Below, one piece after another: positions 1 through 8,645 of a DNA stretch of 34,868 nucleotides. This DNA is from Clostridia bacterium (GTDB lineage: Bacteria; Bacillota; Clostridia; Christensenellales; Aristaeellaceae): NCBI GenBank assembly GCA_017430225.1, contig JAFRNK010000085.1, positions 1-34,868 on the forward strand. The letters are read 5' to 3'. Position numbers and translations under genes: made by a program. The notes below the pieces were generated by a model. It saw nothing but the letters and a program-made list of their open reading frames with translations, did no database searches and had not been told where the DNA came from. Each line of letters starts with the position of its first letter. Position 1 is the first letter of the stretch.

Positions 1-28
1 ACTGTCCAAAATGTTTGACAAACCTACA

Positions 29-42
29 ATAATGTACATTAT
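29..42. repeat. 14-bp perfect palindrome in AT-rich leader
   Basis: ATAATGTACATTAT is a perfect inverted repeat centred between positions 35 and 36. It lies just downstream of a TTGACA hexamer (15-20). The AT-rich stretch 1-160 around it holds no convincing gene. It could be an operator of an upstream promoter, but the upstream context is cut off by the window edge. Confidence 0.35.
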
Positions 43-167
43 ATTCATTATTATTTTCATATTTGATATATTATGTGATAAATCGTCGTCATTCATCAGG
101 GAGATTTGTCCAACAGGCGGTACGGCAGTCAGGATTGTATCTGTTTTGCATTTATTTACGCTTTCAC

Positions 168-196
168 TTGATAAATCGTTCGACAGCAAGTATGAT
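168..196 (+). promoter_or_regulatory. Promoter of the branched-chain amino acid transporter operon
   Basis: A -35 element TTGATA (168-173) and a -10 element TATGAT (191-196) are separated by 17 bp, giving a predicted start near 203 and a leader of about 36 nt. The ribosome binding site GGAGATG (225-231) precedes the ATG at 239. Confidence 0.65.
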
Positions 197-238
197 AGCT
201 TTTGGTATCCCCAAATAAATCAATGGAGATGAAACAAA

Positions 239-1408
239 ATGAAGAAAATTTTGGCATTGGTACTCGCATTGGCGCTGATGGTGCCCGCGTTCGCGATGGC
301 GGAAGACATCATCAAGATCGGTGTATTCGAGCCCTCCTCCGGCGACAACGGCGCCGGCGGCAAGCAGGAAGTGCTGGGCGTCGAATATGCCCACAGCCTC
401 AAGCCCACCGTCAATATCGACGGCAAGGAATACACCGTGCAGTTGGTCAACGTTGACAACCAGTCCGACTCCAGCAAGGCCGTCACCGCGGCTCAGGAAC
501 TGGTCAGCGCGGGCGTATCCGTGGTGCTCGGTTCCTACGGCTCCGGCGCTTCCATGGCCGGCGGCGATGTATTCGCCTCCGCTGAAGTGCCCGCCATCGG
601 CCTCTCCTGCACCAACCCCTCCGTCACCACCCTGTGCGACTACTACTGGCGCATCTGCTTCCTGGATCCCTTCCAAGGCAGCGTCATGGCGAACTACGCC
701 AACAGCCTGGGCGCCAAGAAGGCCTATGTGCTCACCATGCTGGGTGAAGACTACGGCAACGGCCTGGGCCACTACTTCAGCGACGCCTTCAAGGCGCTTG
801 GCGGCGAAGTGGTCGCCGAGACCTTCCCCGAAGGCACCAGCGATTTCACCGCTTACATCAACAACGCCGTGAACGCCGGCGCGGACTGCGTGTTCGCGCC
901 CTGCGCGACCACCTACGCTTCCCTGATCATCGACCAGGCCGCGTCCCTGAACGTGCCCTTCCCGCTGCTGGCCGGCGACACCTGGGAATCTTCCGTTATC
1001 CTCGAGGCTGCCAAGGGCAAGAACATCAAGGTTTACGTATCCACCTTCTTTGACGAGAACGACGACGGCGCAGCCGCCGCGGAATTCGTCACCGGCTTCA
1101 AGGCCTGGCTGAACGCCAACGCCGACAAGAAGACCAACAACGGCGGCAACGACATCGTCGCGGCCGTATCCGCGCTGGGCTTCGACGGCTACAACGTCGC
1201 CCTCGCCGCCATCGAGGCTGCCGGCTCCGCCGACCCCAAGGCCATCGCCGAAGCGCTGCCCGCCCTCGTGTATGAGAACGCCGTGACCGGCGCCATCTCC
1301 TTCGACGAGATCGGCGACGCCGTGAAGGACATGGCTTACGTCAAGTACGCCAACACCGAAACCGGCGCTTTCGACTTCGTCAAGACCCAGAGCGTAGCCG
1401 GCCTGTAA
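239..1408 (+). CDS. livJ: Branched-chain amino acid ABC transporter substrate-binding protein (LivJ/LivK family)
   Basis: This 389-residue exported protein should capture leucine, isoleucine or valine (or a related ligand) outside the membrane and pass it to the LivHM channel. The N-terminus is a signal peptide (MKKILALVLALALMVPAFAMA) with an A-M-A cleavage site and no lipobox cysteine. The rest reads as a type I periplasmic-binding fold: an early IKIGVFEPSSG strand, a ligand loop with VVLGSYGSGA, and a second lobe beginning about residue 155. It is the first gene of a complete livJHMGF set, which makes the family call firm, although the exact ligand cannot be read from sequence. A strong hairpin and terminator follow it, so it is probably made in excess over the membrane subunits. 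The missing lipid anchor is notable if the host has a single membrane. Confidence 0.9.
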   Translation: MKKILALVLALALMVPAFAMAEDIIKIGVFEPSSGDNGAGGKQEVLGVEYAHSLKPTVNIDGKEYTVQLVNVDNQSDSSKAVTAAQELVSAGVSVVLGSYGSGASMAGGDVFASAEVPAIGLSCTNPSVTTLCDYYWRICFLDPFQGSVMANYANSLGAKKAYVLTMLGEDYGNGLGHYFSDAFKALGGEVVAETFPEGTSDFTAYINNAVNAGADCVFAPCATTYASLIIDQAASLNVPFPLLAGDTWESSVILEAAKGKNIKVYVSTFFDENDDGAAAAEFVTGFKAWLNANADKKTNNGGNDIVAAVSALGFDGYNVALAAIEAAGSADPKAIAEALPALVYENAVTGAISFDEIGDAVKDMAYVKYANTETGAFDFVKTQSVAGL

Positions 1409-1419
1409 GGCTGCAGCAT

Positions 1420-1454
1420 CAGGGAATGCCCTGCGAAAGCACGGGCATTCCCTG
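1420..1454 (+). other. Stable intercistronic hairpin after the binding-protein gene
   Basis: CAGGGAATGCCC (1420-1431) pairs perfectly with GGGCATTCCCTG (1443-1454). The connecting bases can extend the stem with TGC/GCA around a GAAA tetraloop and one bulged C. There is no U-run directly after it, so it more likely protects the 3' end of the upstream message than terminates. Confidence 0.7.
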
Positions 1455-1472
1455 TAGTATTTCCGGGAAAGC

Positions 1473-1499
1473 GAACCCGCGCAAAACGCGGGTTCTTTT
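1473..1499 (+). terminator. Partial terminator between livJ and livH
   Basis: GAACCCGCG (1473-1481) and CGCGGGTTC (1487-1495) form a 9-bp perfect stem with a CAAAA loop, followed by TTTT. No good promoter was seen between it and livH, so it probably attenuates rather than ends transcription of the operon. Confidence 0.75.
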
Positions 1500-1550
1500 C
1501 CTACTACGAAACCGTTTGAAGCTCATTTGTTAGAAAGGCGGTCAACCCGC

Positions 1551-2429
1551 ATGTTTGACAGAATCCTGCCCTACCTGCTGGCCGGCATTTCCGTGGGCGG
1601 TCAATACGCGCTGATTTCCGTCGGTTACACCATGGTGTACGGCATCCTGCGCCTGATCAACTTTGCCCACGGCGATATTTTTACGGCAGCCGGCTTTTTC
1701 ATGGTTTACCTGACGGCGTCCCTGCCGATGACGGTATCCATCCCCCTGGTCATCGTCATGACCGTCGCGCTCGGTTTCACGCTGGAAAGGGTGGCGTACA
1801 AGCCCCTCCGGACGGCGCCGAGAATGTCCGTCATGATTTCCGCCATCGGCGCGTCTTACCTGCTGCAGAACCTGATGTGGTACGTGACGGGCGGCCTGGC
1901 CAAGCAGTATCCCGTACTGCCCTGGCTGAGCGACAACGTGCAGATCTTCTCCGCCTCGACCAAAATCGTGACCATCGTGACGCCCATCCTGACCATCGCG
2001 CTGGTCGTCGCGCTGGTCGCGCTCATCCGCTATACCAAGATCGGCATGGCCATGCGCGCCGTTTCCCACGATTTTGAAATCAGCCAGCTCATGGGCATCC
2101 GCATCAACTCCGTCATTTCCATGACCTTCGTGATCGGCTCCGGCCTGGCGGCGGTTGGCTCCATGCTGTATTTCACCAACTATTCCACCGTCACGCCCAC
2201 CGTCGGCGCCATGCCGGGCCTTAAGGCCTTCGTGGCGGCGGTGTTCGGCGGCATCGGCTCCATTCCCGGTGCAGTCATCGGCGCGGCGGTCATCGGCATC
2301 TGCGAGAACCTGATCAAGGCCGCCGGATATACGGCGTTTTCCGACGCCTTCACTTTCGCCCTGCTGATCGTGGTGCTCCTGTTCAAGCCCACTGGCCTGT
2401 TCGGCGAAAAGACCGCCGAGAAAGTGTGA
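1551..2429 (+). CDS. livH: Branched-chain amino acid ABC transporter permease LivH
   Basis: This is a 292-residue polytopic membrane subunit of the branched-chain amino acid importer; with LivM it forms the transport channel. The ATG at 1551 is preferred over an upstream TTG (1527) because the ribosome binding site AGAAAGGCGG (1532-1541) lies between them. Family hallmarks are the N-terminal GGQYALISVGYTMVYGILRLINFAHGD region (shown here only in part as YTMVYGILRLINFAHGD), a central GIRINSVI loop and the C-terminal GGIGSIPGAVIGAAVIG segment. Hydrophobic segments run along almost the whole length. It is followed 10 bp later by livM, and both lie downstream of an attenuating hairpin, so expression should be lower than that of livJ. 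Confidence 0.93.
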   Translation: MFDRILPYLLAGISVGGQYALISVGYTMVYGILRLINFAHGDIFTAAGFFMVYLTASLPMTVSIPLVIVMTVALGFTLERVAYKPLRTAPRMSVMISAIGASYLLQNLMWYVTGGLAKQYPVLPWLSDNVQIFSASTKIVTIVTPILTIALVVALVALIRYTKIGMAMRAVSHDFEISQLMGIRINSVISMTFVIGSGLAAVGSMLYFTNYSTVTPTVGAMPGLKAFVAAVFGGIGSIPGAVIGAAVIGICENLIKAAGYTAFSDAFTFALLIVVLLFKPTGLFGEKTAEKV

Positions 2430-2439
2430 GGTGAGCGCG

Positions 2440-3522
2440 ATGAAAAAAATGTCCAAGACCCGACTGGCCGTCAGCCTGGCGGTCGTAGCGCTCCTGTACC
2501 TCGGCGCGTGGTGGGCGGAAGCCACGCTGGGCACCAACTCCATGCTGATCACGGTCATCAAAAAAGGCGCGGTGTACGCCCTGATCGCCGTATCCATGAA
2601 CCTGCTCAACGGCTTCACCGGCCTGTTCTCCCTGGGCCAGGCGGGCTTTATGCTCGTCGGTGCGTACGTGTACGCGGTGTTCACCATCCCCCTCAAGCGG
2701 CACGCGGCGGTATACCAGTATTACAACGGCGGCCTGATCCAGTTTGAGCTGCCCCTGATCGTAGCGCTGATCCTCGCCGGCGTGGTCGCGGCGATCCTCG
2801 CGGCGCTCGTCGGCCTGCCGGTACTGCGTCTGAAGAGCGATTACCTGGCCATCGCGACCCTCGGCTTCGCGGAGATCATCCGCGCGGTGGTGCAGTGGGA
2901 CAGCCTGGGGCCCATCACCAACGGCTCCAACCTGCTCAAGACCTACCCGACCTTTTCCAGCACCAAGATCTTCGGCACGACCGTGCTCTTCCCCCTGATC
3001 GTATCGGGGATATGCATAGGCCTGATACTGCTGATCATCAACTCCACCTACGGCCGGGCCTTCAAGGCCATCCGCGACGACGAGGTCGCGGCGGAGGCCA
3101 TGGGCATCAACCTGTTCCATCACAAGGAACTGGCCTTCGTGATCAGCTGTTTCTTTGCCGGCATCGGCGGCGCGCTGCTGGCCATGTTCCAGGGCACGGT
3201 GCAGGCCAACTCCTTCAAGTCCGCGATGACGTACGACATCCTGCTGATGGTCGTCATCGGCGGCATGGGCTCGGTGAGCGGCAGCGTCATCGCCTCATTC
3301 CTGTACATCGCGTGCAGCGAATGGTGGCTCCGCTTCCTGGACAACGAGATGTTCATCGGCTCCTTCCAGGTGCCTTTCCTGCGCTCCGGTTTCCGGATGG
3401 TCGTCTTCTCCATCGTGATCATGGTGATGGTGCTGTTCTTCCGCAAGGGCATCATGGGCGACCGGGAGCTTTGGAACCTGCGCCTGCCCCGGAAAAAGGC
3501 GAAGGGGAGGGATAAGCAATGA
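2440..3522 (+). CDS. livM: Branched-chain amino acid ABC transporter permease LivM
   Basis: This is the second membrane subunit of the importer, about 360 residues. I take the ATG at 2440 as start because AGGTGAG (2429-2435) sits in place for it; an in-frame GTG at 2431 falls inside that site. Recognisable LivM features are NLLNGFTGLFSLGQAGFM near residue 50, VLRLKSDYLAIATLGFAEI in the middle, the cytoplasmic coupling stretch GRAFKAIRDDEVAAEAMGIN, and MVVIGGMGSVSGSVI near the C-terminal third. The last four bases overlap the start of livG (ATGA), which points to translational coupling. The C-terminus is basic and probably cytoplasmic. Confidence 0.93.
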   Translation: MKKMSKTRLAVSLAVVALLYLGAWWAEATLGTNSMLITVIKKGAVYALIAVSMNLLNGFTGLFSLGQAGFMLVGAYVYAVFTIPLKRHAAVYQYYNGGLIQFELPLIVALILAGVVAAILAALVGLPVLRLKSDYLAIATLGFAEIIRAVVQWDSLGPITNGSNLLKTYPTFSSTKIFGTTVLFPLIVSGICIGLILLIINSTYGRAFKAIRDDEVAAEAMGINLFHHKELAFVISCFFAGIGGALLAMFQGTVQANSFKSAMTYDILLMVVIGGMGSVSGSVIASFLYIACSEWWLRFLDNEMFIGSFQVPFLRSGFRMVVFSIVIMVMVLFFRKGIMGDRELWNLRLPRKKAKGRDKQ

Positions 3523-4357
3523 GTGATAACGTACTGCGGCTCGAGAATATTACGATGCAGTTCGGCGGCGTGGTCGCCATCAACAACCTCTCCATGCGCA
3601 TCGACCAGGGAGAGATCGTCGCCCTGATCGGCCCCAACGGCGCGGGCAAGACCACCGCTTTCAACTGCATCACCGGCGTGTACGAGCCCACCAACGGCGC
3701 CGTGTATTTCCATGACAAAGTGATTGCCGCCGCTCATCCCACCGGAAAAATGGTGCGCATGTACGCGGGCAGCGACCCCGAAAAATTCAAGGACATGCAC
3801 GTCGTGATGACCCCGGACCGGATCACCGAAATGGGCATCGCCCGCACCTTCCAGAATATCCGCCTGTTCAAGAGCCAGACGGCGTTCGAGAACGTGCTGA
3901 TCGCCACGCACCTGCGCCGCACCAGCAACGTCTTTACCGCCGCCTTCGGCCTCAACTACAAAGAGGAAAAGCACAACCGGGAAAAGGCCATGGAGCTGCT
4001 GCGCATCGTGGGCCTGGACGACGTGGCCGGGGAAAAGGCCACCTCCCTCCCCTACGGCAAGCAGCGCCGCCTGGAAATCGCCCGCGCGCTGGCGACCGAC
4101 CCCACCCTGCTGCTCCTGGACGAACCCGCCGCAGGCATGAACCCGCAGGAAACGCTGGAGCTGGGCGAGTTCATCAAGCAGATCAAGAACGACTTCAACC
4201 TGACCGTGTTCGTCATCGAGCACCACATGGACCTGGTCATGGGCATCTCCGACCGGATCTACGTGATCGAGTTCGGCAAGCAGATCGCCGAAGGCACTCC
4301 GGAGGAGATCCAGAACAACCAGGCGGTCATCGACGCCTATCTGGGAGGGAATGACGA

Positions 4358-4361
<4 letters not shown>
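3519..4361 (+). CDS. livG: Branched-chain amino acid ABC transporter ATP-binding protein LivG
   Basis: One of two ATPase subunits energising the importer, 280 residues. Walker A is GPNGAGKTT near residues 38-46, the signature is LPYGKQRRLEIARAL, and Walker B is LLLLDEPAAGMN, followed by the switch histidine in VIEHHMD. GIARTFQNIRLF is the classical LivG Q-loop. The protein is about 25 residues longer than typical LivG, because an extra charged stretch lies between the YFHDKVI strand and ITEMGIARTF (roughly residues 70-105). It overlaps livM and livF by four bases at each end (ATGA junctions). Confidence 0.94.
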
Positions 4362-5077
<716 letters not shown>

Positions 5078-5093
5078 TATTGATTTACATAAC

Positions 5094-5128
5094 GGGGCTG
5101 TTTGCCGGTGCGCAGCAGTCCCTTTTTT
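5094..5128 (+). terminator. Terminator of the liv operon
   Basis: GGGGCTG (5094-5100) pairs with CAGTCCC (5116-5122, including one G-U pair), and TTTTTT follows directly (5123-5128). It separates the liv operon from the ribulokinase promoter. Confidence 0.7.
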
Positions 5129-5144
5129 ATATACAAAAAACAAA

Positions 5145-5173
5145 TTGACACTTCGGTTCATCTCATATAGAAT
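5145..5173 (+). promoter_or_regulatory. Promoter of the ribulokinase gene
   Basis: A perfect -35 TTGACA (5145-5150) and a -10 TAGAAT (5168-5173) are spaced 17 bp apart. The predicted start is near 5180, about 43 nt before the ATG at 5223. No obvious operator palindrome was seen around it. Confidence 0.75.
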
Positions 5174-5222
5174 TTATACGGACATAATTCAATGACAATA
5201 CGTCGAACGAGGTGGACATCCC

Positions 5223-6875
5223 ATGAAAAAATATGCCATTGGCGTCGATTTCGGTTCGTTATCCGGGCGCGCGGTCCTGGTAGACGTGAGCGACGGGAGC
5301 ATCGTCGCTTCTTCCGTCATGGATTACCCGCACGGGATCATGGAGCACAGCCTGCCCTGCGGGAAACGCCTGCCCGCGGAATGGTCCCTGCACCATCCCG
5401 CCGATTATATGGATGTACTGGAGCACGTCGTCCGTGAAGTCCTGAAGACCGGCGGCGTCAAGGCCGGAGACGTGTCATCCGTCGGATTAGACTGCACCGC
5501 TTCCTCCGTCATGCCCGCCACCGGGGATGGCGTCCCACTGTGCTTCCTCCCCGAATTCAAGGACGAACCGCACGCCTACATCCACCTTTGGAAGCATCAC
5601 GCCGCCCAGCCCCAGGCCGACCGGATGACGGAGAAAGCATTGGAGCGGAACGAAAAATGGCTGCAGGCCTACGGCGGAAAGGTGTCCTGCGAAAGCGCGC
5701 TGCCCAAGCTCTGGCAGGTCCTGGAAGAGTCGCCGCGGGTCTATGACGCGATGACTTACTGGATCGAAGCCGTGGACTGGCTGGTATGGCAGCTGTGCGG
5801 GAACGCAACGATCAGCAGCAGCTGCGCCGGATACAAGTATCTGTACTGTGCGCCTGACGGCTACCCGTCGGAAAACTATCTGACCAGCCTGGATCCCCGG
5901 CTCGCCCATGTCTTCCGGGACAAATGCTCCCTGCCCGTCGCGCCCGTTTTCAGCAAGGCAGGCACTTTGACGGAAGACATGAGCCGCCGCCTTGGACTGG
6001 ATCCCGGCACCGCCGTCGCCGTGGGCATGATCGACGCGCACGCCGGCGCACCGGCCGCCGGCATCACCGGGCCGGGTGAAATGGTCATGCTCCTGGGTAC
6101 CTCCGCATGCCTCATGATGTGCGGGGAGGACTACCACGGCGTGCCCGGGTGCTATGCGGTCAAGGACGGCATCCTGCCCGGACTCTGGGGGTACGAGGGC
6201 GGCCAGAACAGCGTGGGCGACCTCTTCTCCTGGATGCTGCGGGAATGCGTCCCCGAGCATACCCTGCAGGAAGCCCGGGACAGACAGCTCTCTCTCCACG
6301 AGTATCTGACAGAGCTTGCCTCGCGGCAGAAACCGGGAGAAAGCGGGCTGCTGGCGCTGGACTGGTTCAACGGCAATCGCAGCATCCTGATGGACAGCGG
6401 ATTAACCGGCATGATCATGGGCCTGACCCTGAGGACGCAGCCGGAAGACATCTACCGCGCGCTGGCCGAAGCGGCGGCCTACGGCGCGCGGATGATCATC
6501 GACAGCTTCCGGGAACAGGGGCTGAGCGTGGATAAGCTGCTGGTGACCGGCGGGATCAGCCGGAAGAACAGCATGATGATGCAGATCTATGCCGACGTGC
6601 TGGATATGCCGGTGGGCGTCCTCCCCTCGTCCCACGGGAGCGCCCGGGGTTCCGCCATCGCGGGCGCCGTCGCGGCGGGATGCTACAGCACCGTGCAGGA
6701 CGCCATCCGGCATATGGCGCCCAAAGAGGACAGGGTGTATCAACCCGATCCCGAAAACCGCCGGATCTATGAACGCCTGTACCGGCTGTACGCAAAACTG
6801 TACCGGGCTTACGGGCAGGACGGGCACAGCGTCATGAAAGACCTGCTCGCCGTCAAACGCGGAGAAGCACAATAA
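5223..6875 (+). CDS. araB: FGGY-family ribulokinase
   Basis: This 550-residue cytoplasmic sugar kinase should phosphorylate L-ribulose (possibly other ketopentoses) with ATP, feeding pentose catabolism. The N-terminal phosphate-binding motif is GVDFGSLSGRAVLVDV (residues about 7-22). SVGLDCTASSVMPATGDG and EFKDEPHAYIHLWKHHAAQ are typical AraB stretches, and the C-terminal lobe carries GEMVMLLGTSACLMMC, GYEGGQNSVGDLFSW and VTGGISRKNSMMMQIYADVL. The length matches ribulokinases (about 550) rather than xylulokinases (about 500). It has its own promoter. The usual partners, arabinose isomerase and ribulose-5-phosphate epimerase, are absent from this window; they may lie elsewhere. The genes after it are not sugar genes. 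Confidence 0.88.
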   Translation: MKKYAIGVDFGSLSGRAVLVDVSDGSIVASSVMDYPHGIMEHSLPCGKRLPAEWSLHHPADYMDVLEHVVREVLKTGGVKAGDVSSVGLDCTASSVMPATGDGVPLCFLPEFKDEPHAYIHLWKHHAAQPQADRMTEKALERNEKWLQAYGGKVSCESALPKLWQVLEESPRVYDAMTYWIEAVDWLVWQLCGNATISSSCAGYKYLYCAPDGYPSENYLTSLDPRLAHVFRDKCSLPVAPVFSKAGTLTEDMSRRLGLDPGTAVAVGMIDAHAGAPAAGITGPGEMVMLLGTSACLMMCGEDYHGVPGCYAVKDGILPGLWGYEGGQNSVGDLFSWMLRECVPEHTLQEARDRQLSLHEYLTELASRQKPGESGLLALDWFNGNRSILMDSGLTGMIMGLTLRTQPEDIYRALAEAAAYGARMIIDSFREQGLSVDKLLVTGGISRKNSMMMQIYADVLDMPVGVLPSSHGSARGSAIAGAVAAGCYSTVQDAIRHMAPKEDRVYQPDPENRRIYERLYRLYAKLYRAYGQDGHSVMKDLLAVKRGEAQ

Positions 6876-6921
6876 AAGTATTGCGCAGGACTGCAAACAG
6901 CCAGCTTTCAGGAGGAGTTTT

Positions 6922-7623
6922 ATGGTCATCGACGAGATCAGGGAAACGCTGTTCCAGCTTCAGGACAAGGAGTACCGGGATTTCCAGTACAGACTGATCC
7001 CGACGGTCGATCCGGAGAACGTCATCGGCGTCCGAACGCCCGCGCTGCGCGAGTACGCGAAGAAACTCGCCCGCCGCGAGGACGTCACCGTGTTTCTCAG
7101 CGATCTTCCCCACCGGTATTTCGACGAGAACCAGCTCCACGCGTTCATCATTTCGGAGATCCGGGATTACGGCCGGTGCATTGCTGAAGTGCAGCGGTTC
7201 CTGCCCTGCGTGGACAACTGGGCGACCTGCGACCAGCTGTCCCCCAAAGCGTTCAGGAAGCACAAGAGCGAGCTGCTCGCCTGCGTGCGCGAATGGCTGG
7301 AATCACCCGAGACCTTTACCGTCCGTTTTGCTGTCGGCATGTTGATGCAGCACTTCCTGGACGAAGCGTTCGATCCGGAATATCCCGGACTGGTCGCCGG
7401 TATCCGGTCGAACGAATACTATGTCCGCATGATGGCTGCCTGGTATTTCGCCACCGCGCTGGCCAAGCAGTACGACGCAGTTCTCCCTTATCTGGAAGAA
7501 AAGCGGCTGCCGCCCTGGACGCACAACAAGACCATCCAGAAAGCCATCGAAAGCTACCGCGTTCCGCCGGAACACAAAGCGTACCTGCGCAGCCTGAAAA
7601 TCCCCAACGCCAAGGAAGGATGA
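6922..7623 (+). CDS. DNA alkylation repair protein, AlkD-like HEAT-repeat fold
   Basis: This 233-residue protein resembles the AlkD/AlkC family of DNA glycosylases, which remove alkylated purines by trapping the damaged base on a helical HEAT-repeat arch. Recognisable features are GVRTPALREYAKKLAR near residue 35, HAFIISEI, the conserved VDNWATCDQL around residue 95, VRFAVGMLM, and a C-terminal stretch with YYVRMMAAWYFATALAKQY and WTHNKTIQKAIESYRV. The start is supported by CAGGAGGAG eight bases or so before the ATG. It follows araB by 46 bp without an obvious terminator and overlaps the next gene by four bases. Substrate range is unknown; members of this clade in Firmicutes are often uncharacterised. 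Confidence 0.85.
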   Translation: MVIDEIRETLFQLQDKEYRDFQYRLIPTVDPENVIGVRTPALREYAKKLARREDVTVFLSDLPHRYFDENQLHAFIISEIRDYGRCIAEVQRFLPCVDNWATCDQLSPKAFRKHKSELLACVREWLESPETFTVRFAVGMLMQHFLDEAFDPEYPGLVAGIRSNEYYVRMMAAWYFATALAKQYDAVLPYLEEKRLPPWTHNKTIQKAIESYRVPPEHKAYLRSLKIPNAKEG

Positions 7624-7946
7624 AGCCCGTTATGGCATCCAGCAAAGAATATCTTTCGTTCATCCTCGACCAGCTCTCCGGGCTGGACGGAATCACCCAC
7701 CGCGCGATGATGGGTGAATACATCCTGTATTACCGGGACAGGATCATCGGCGGCATCTATGACGACCGCTTCCTGGTCAGACCCGTTCCCGCCGCCGTCG
7801 CCATGATGCCGGACGCCGAGCGGGAAATCCCCTACGAAGGCGCGAAAGAAATGCTGCTCGTGGACAATGCGGACAGCCGCGATTTCCTCACGCAGCTGAT
7901 CGAATCCATGTATGACGAGCTGCCCACGCCGAAAAAGCGGAGGTGA
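7620..7946 (+). CDS. TfoX N-terminal domain protein
   Basis: A 108-residue protein made only of the TfoX-N domain: a helix with YLSFILDQLSGLDGITHRAMMGEY, then the strand pattern ILYYRDRIIGGIYDDRFLV and a C-terminal helix LTQLIESMYDEL (quoted in pieces). In gammaproteobacteria TfoX controls competence, but stand-alone TfoX-N proteins in Firmicutes have no established role. I chose the ATG at 7620, which overlaps the stop of the previous gene (ATGA) and has AAGGAAGG just upstream. The overlap indicates coupled translation with the alkylation repair protein. It ends six bases before the next start. Confidence 0.8.
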   Translation: MKPVMASSKEYLSFILDQLSGLDGITHRAMMGEYILYYRDRIIGGIYDDRFLVRPVPAAVAMMPDAEREIPYEGAKEMLLVDNADSRDFLTQLIESMYDELPTPKKRR

Positions 7947-7952
7947 CCCTGT

Positions 7953-8639
7953 ATGAACCTGAACCGACTGACAGAACGCATCTGGATTTTCCCGTTTGAA
8001 GAGGATCGCGACCGGCCGAACCTGAGTTATATCCGGGGCGACCGCTGGAGCATCGCCGTCGACGCTGGGCACTCCGCCGCCCATACCGCGGCGTTTTACC
8101 GCGCGCTGGAAGACGCCGGCCTGCCGCTGCCCGCCCTGACCGTGCTGACGCACTGGCACTGGGACCATACCTTCGGCATGCACGCCGTTCACGGCCTGAG
8201 CCTGGCCAACGCCCGGACCGACGCTTATCTGCGGGATTTCCGGGAGCGCGTCAATCGTGAAGGGACCGCCTTTTTCCTGGCCCTGCACGAAAGCATCCGC
8301 AGGGAATACGCGGACGGCCGCCCCGTCATCGTCACGCCCGCGGACATGGTATTTACCGGTGAAATGCGGCTGGACTCCGGCGGCTGCCCAGTCAGGATTT
8401 TACAGGCTGACGCGCCGCACACGGACGACAGCACGCTGATCCACGCCGTCAATGAAAAAGTCCTCTTCCTGGGCGACGCCGCCGGCGGCGTGTTTCCGAC
8501 CTGGGAAAAGGACCGTGGATTATGCAAAAAACTGGCGGAGACAGTCGCGGCCACCCATGCTGAAATATGTCTGGAAAGCCACTGGACGCCGCAGACGATG
8601 CGGGAAACCCTGGACGACCTGCTGTCAGACGAAGGGTAA
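7953..8639 (+). CDS. Metallo-beta-lactamase-fold hydrolase
   Basis: A 228-residue MBL-fold protein. The dinuclear-metal motif THWHWDH lies at residues 66-72, preceded by the IAVDAGHS strand (35-42); later metal ligands are probably the histidine in DAPHTDDS, the aspartate in VLFLGDAAGG and the histidine in CLESHWTP. The tryptophan between the first two histidines is a little unusual compared with HxHxDH proteins that carry A, G or S there. Many such enzymes hydrolyse thioesters, phosphodiesters or lactones; the substrate here cannot be read. The ribosome binding site GGAGGTGA fits the ATG at 7953. It ends six bases from the convergent LacI gene. Confidence 0.85.
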   Translation: MNLNRLTERIWIFPFEEDRDRPNLSYIRGDRWSIAVDAGHSAAHTAAFYRALEDAGLPLPALTVLTHWHWDHTFGMHAVHGLSLANARTDAYLRDFRERVNREGTAFFLALHESIRREYADGRPVIVTPADMVFTGEMRLDSGGCPVRILQADAPHTDDSTLIHAVNEKVLFLGDAAGGVFPTWEKDRGLCKKLAETVAATHAEICLESHWTPQTMRETLDDLLSDEG

Positions 8640-8645
8640 TGGGTA

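Noticed and set aside
11-232. A 73-codon open frame in the AT-rich leader before livJ
   Set aside because: No ribosome binding site, low-complexity hydrophobic start, and it overlaps the livJ promoter and leader.
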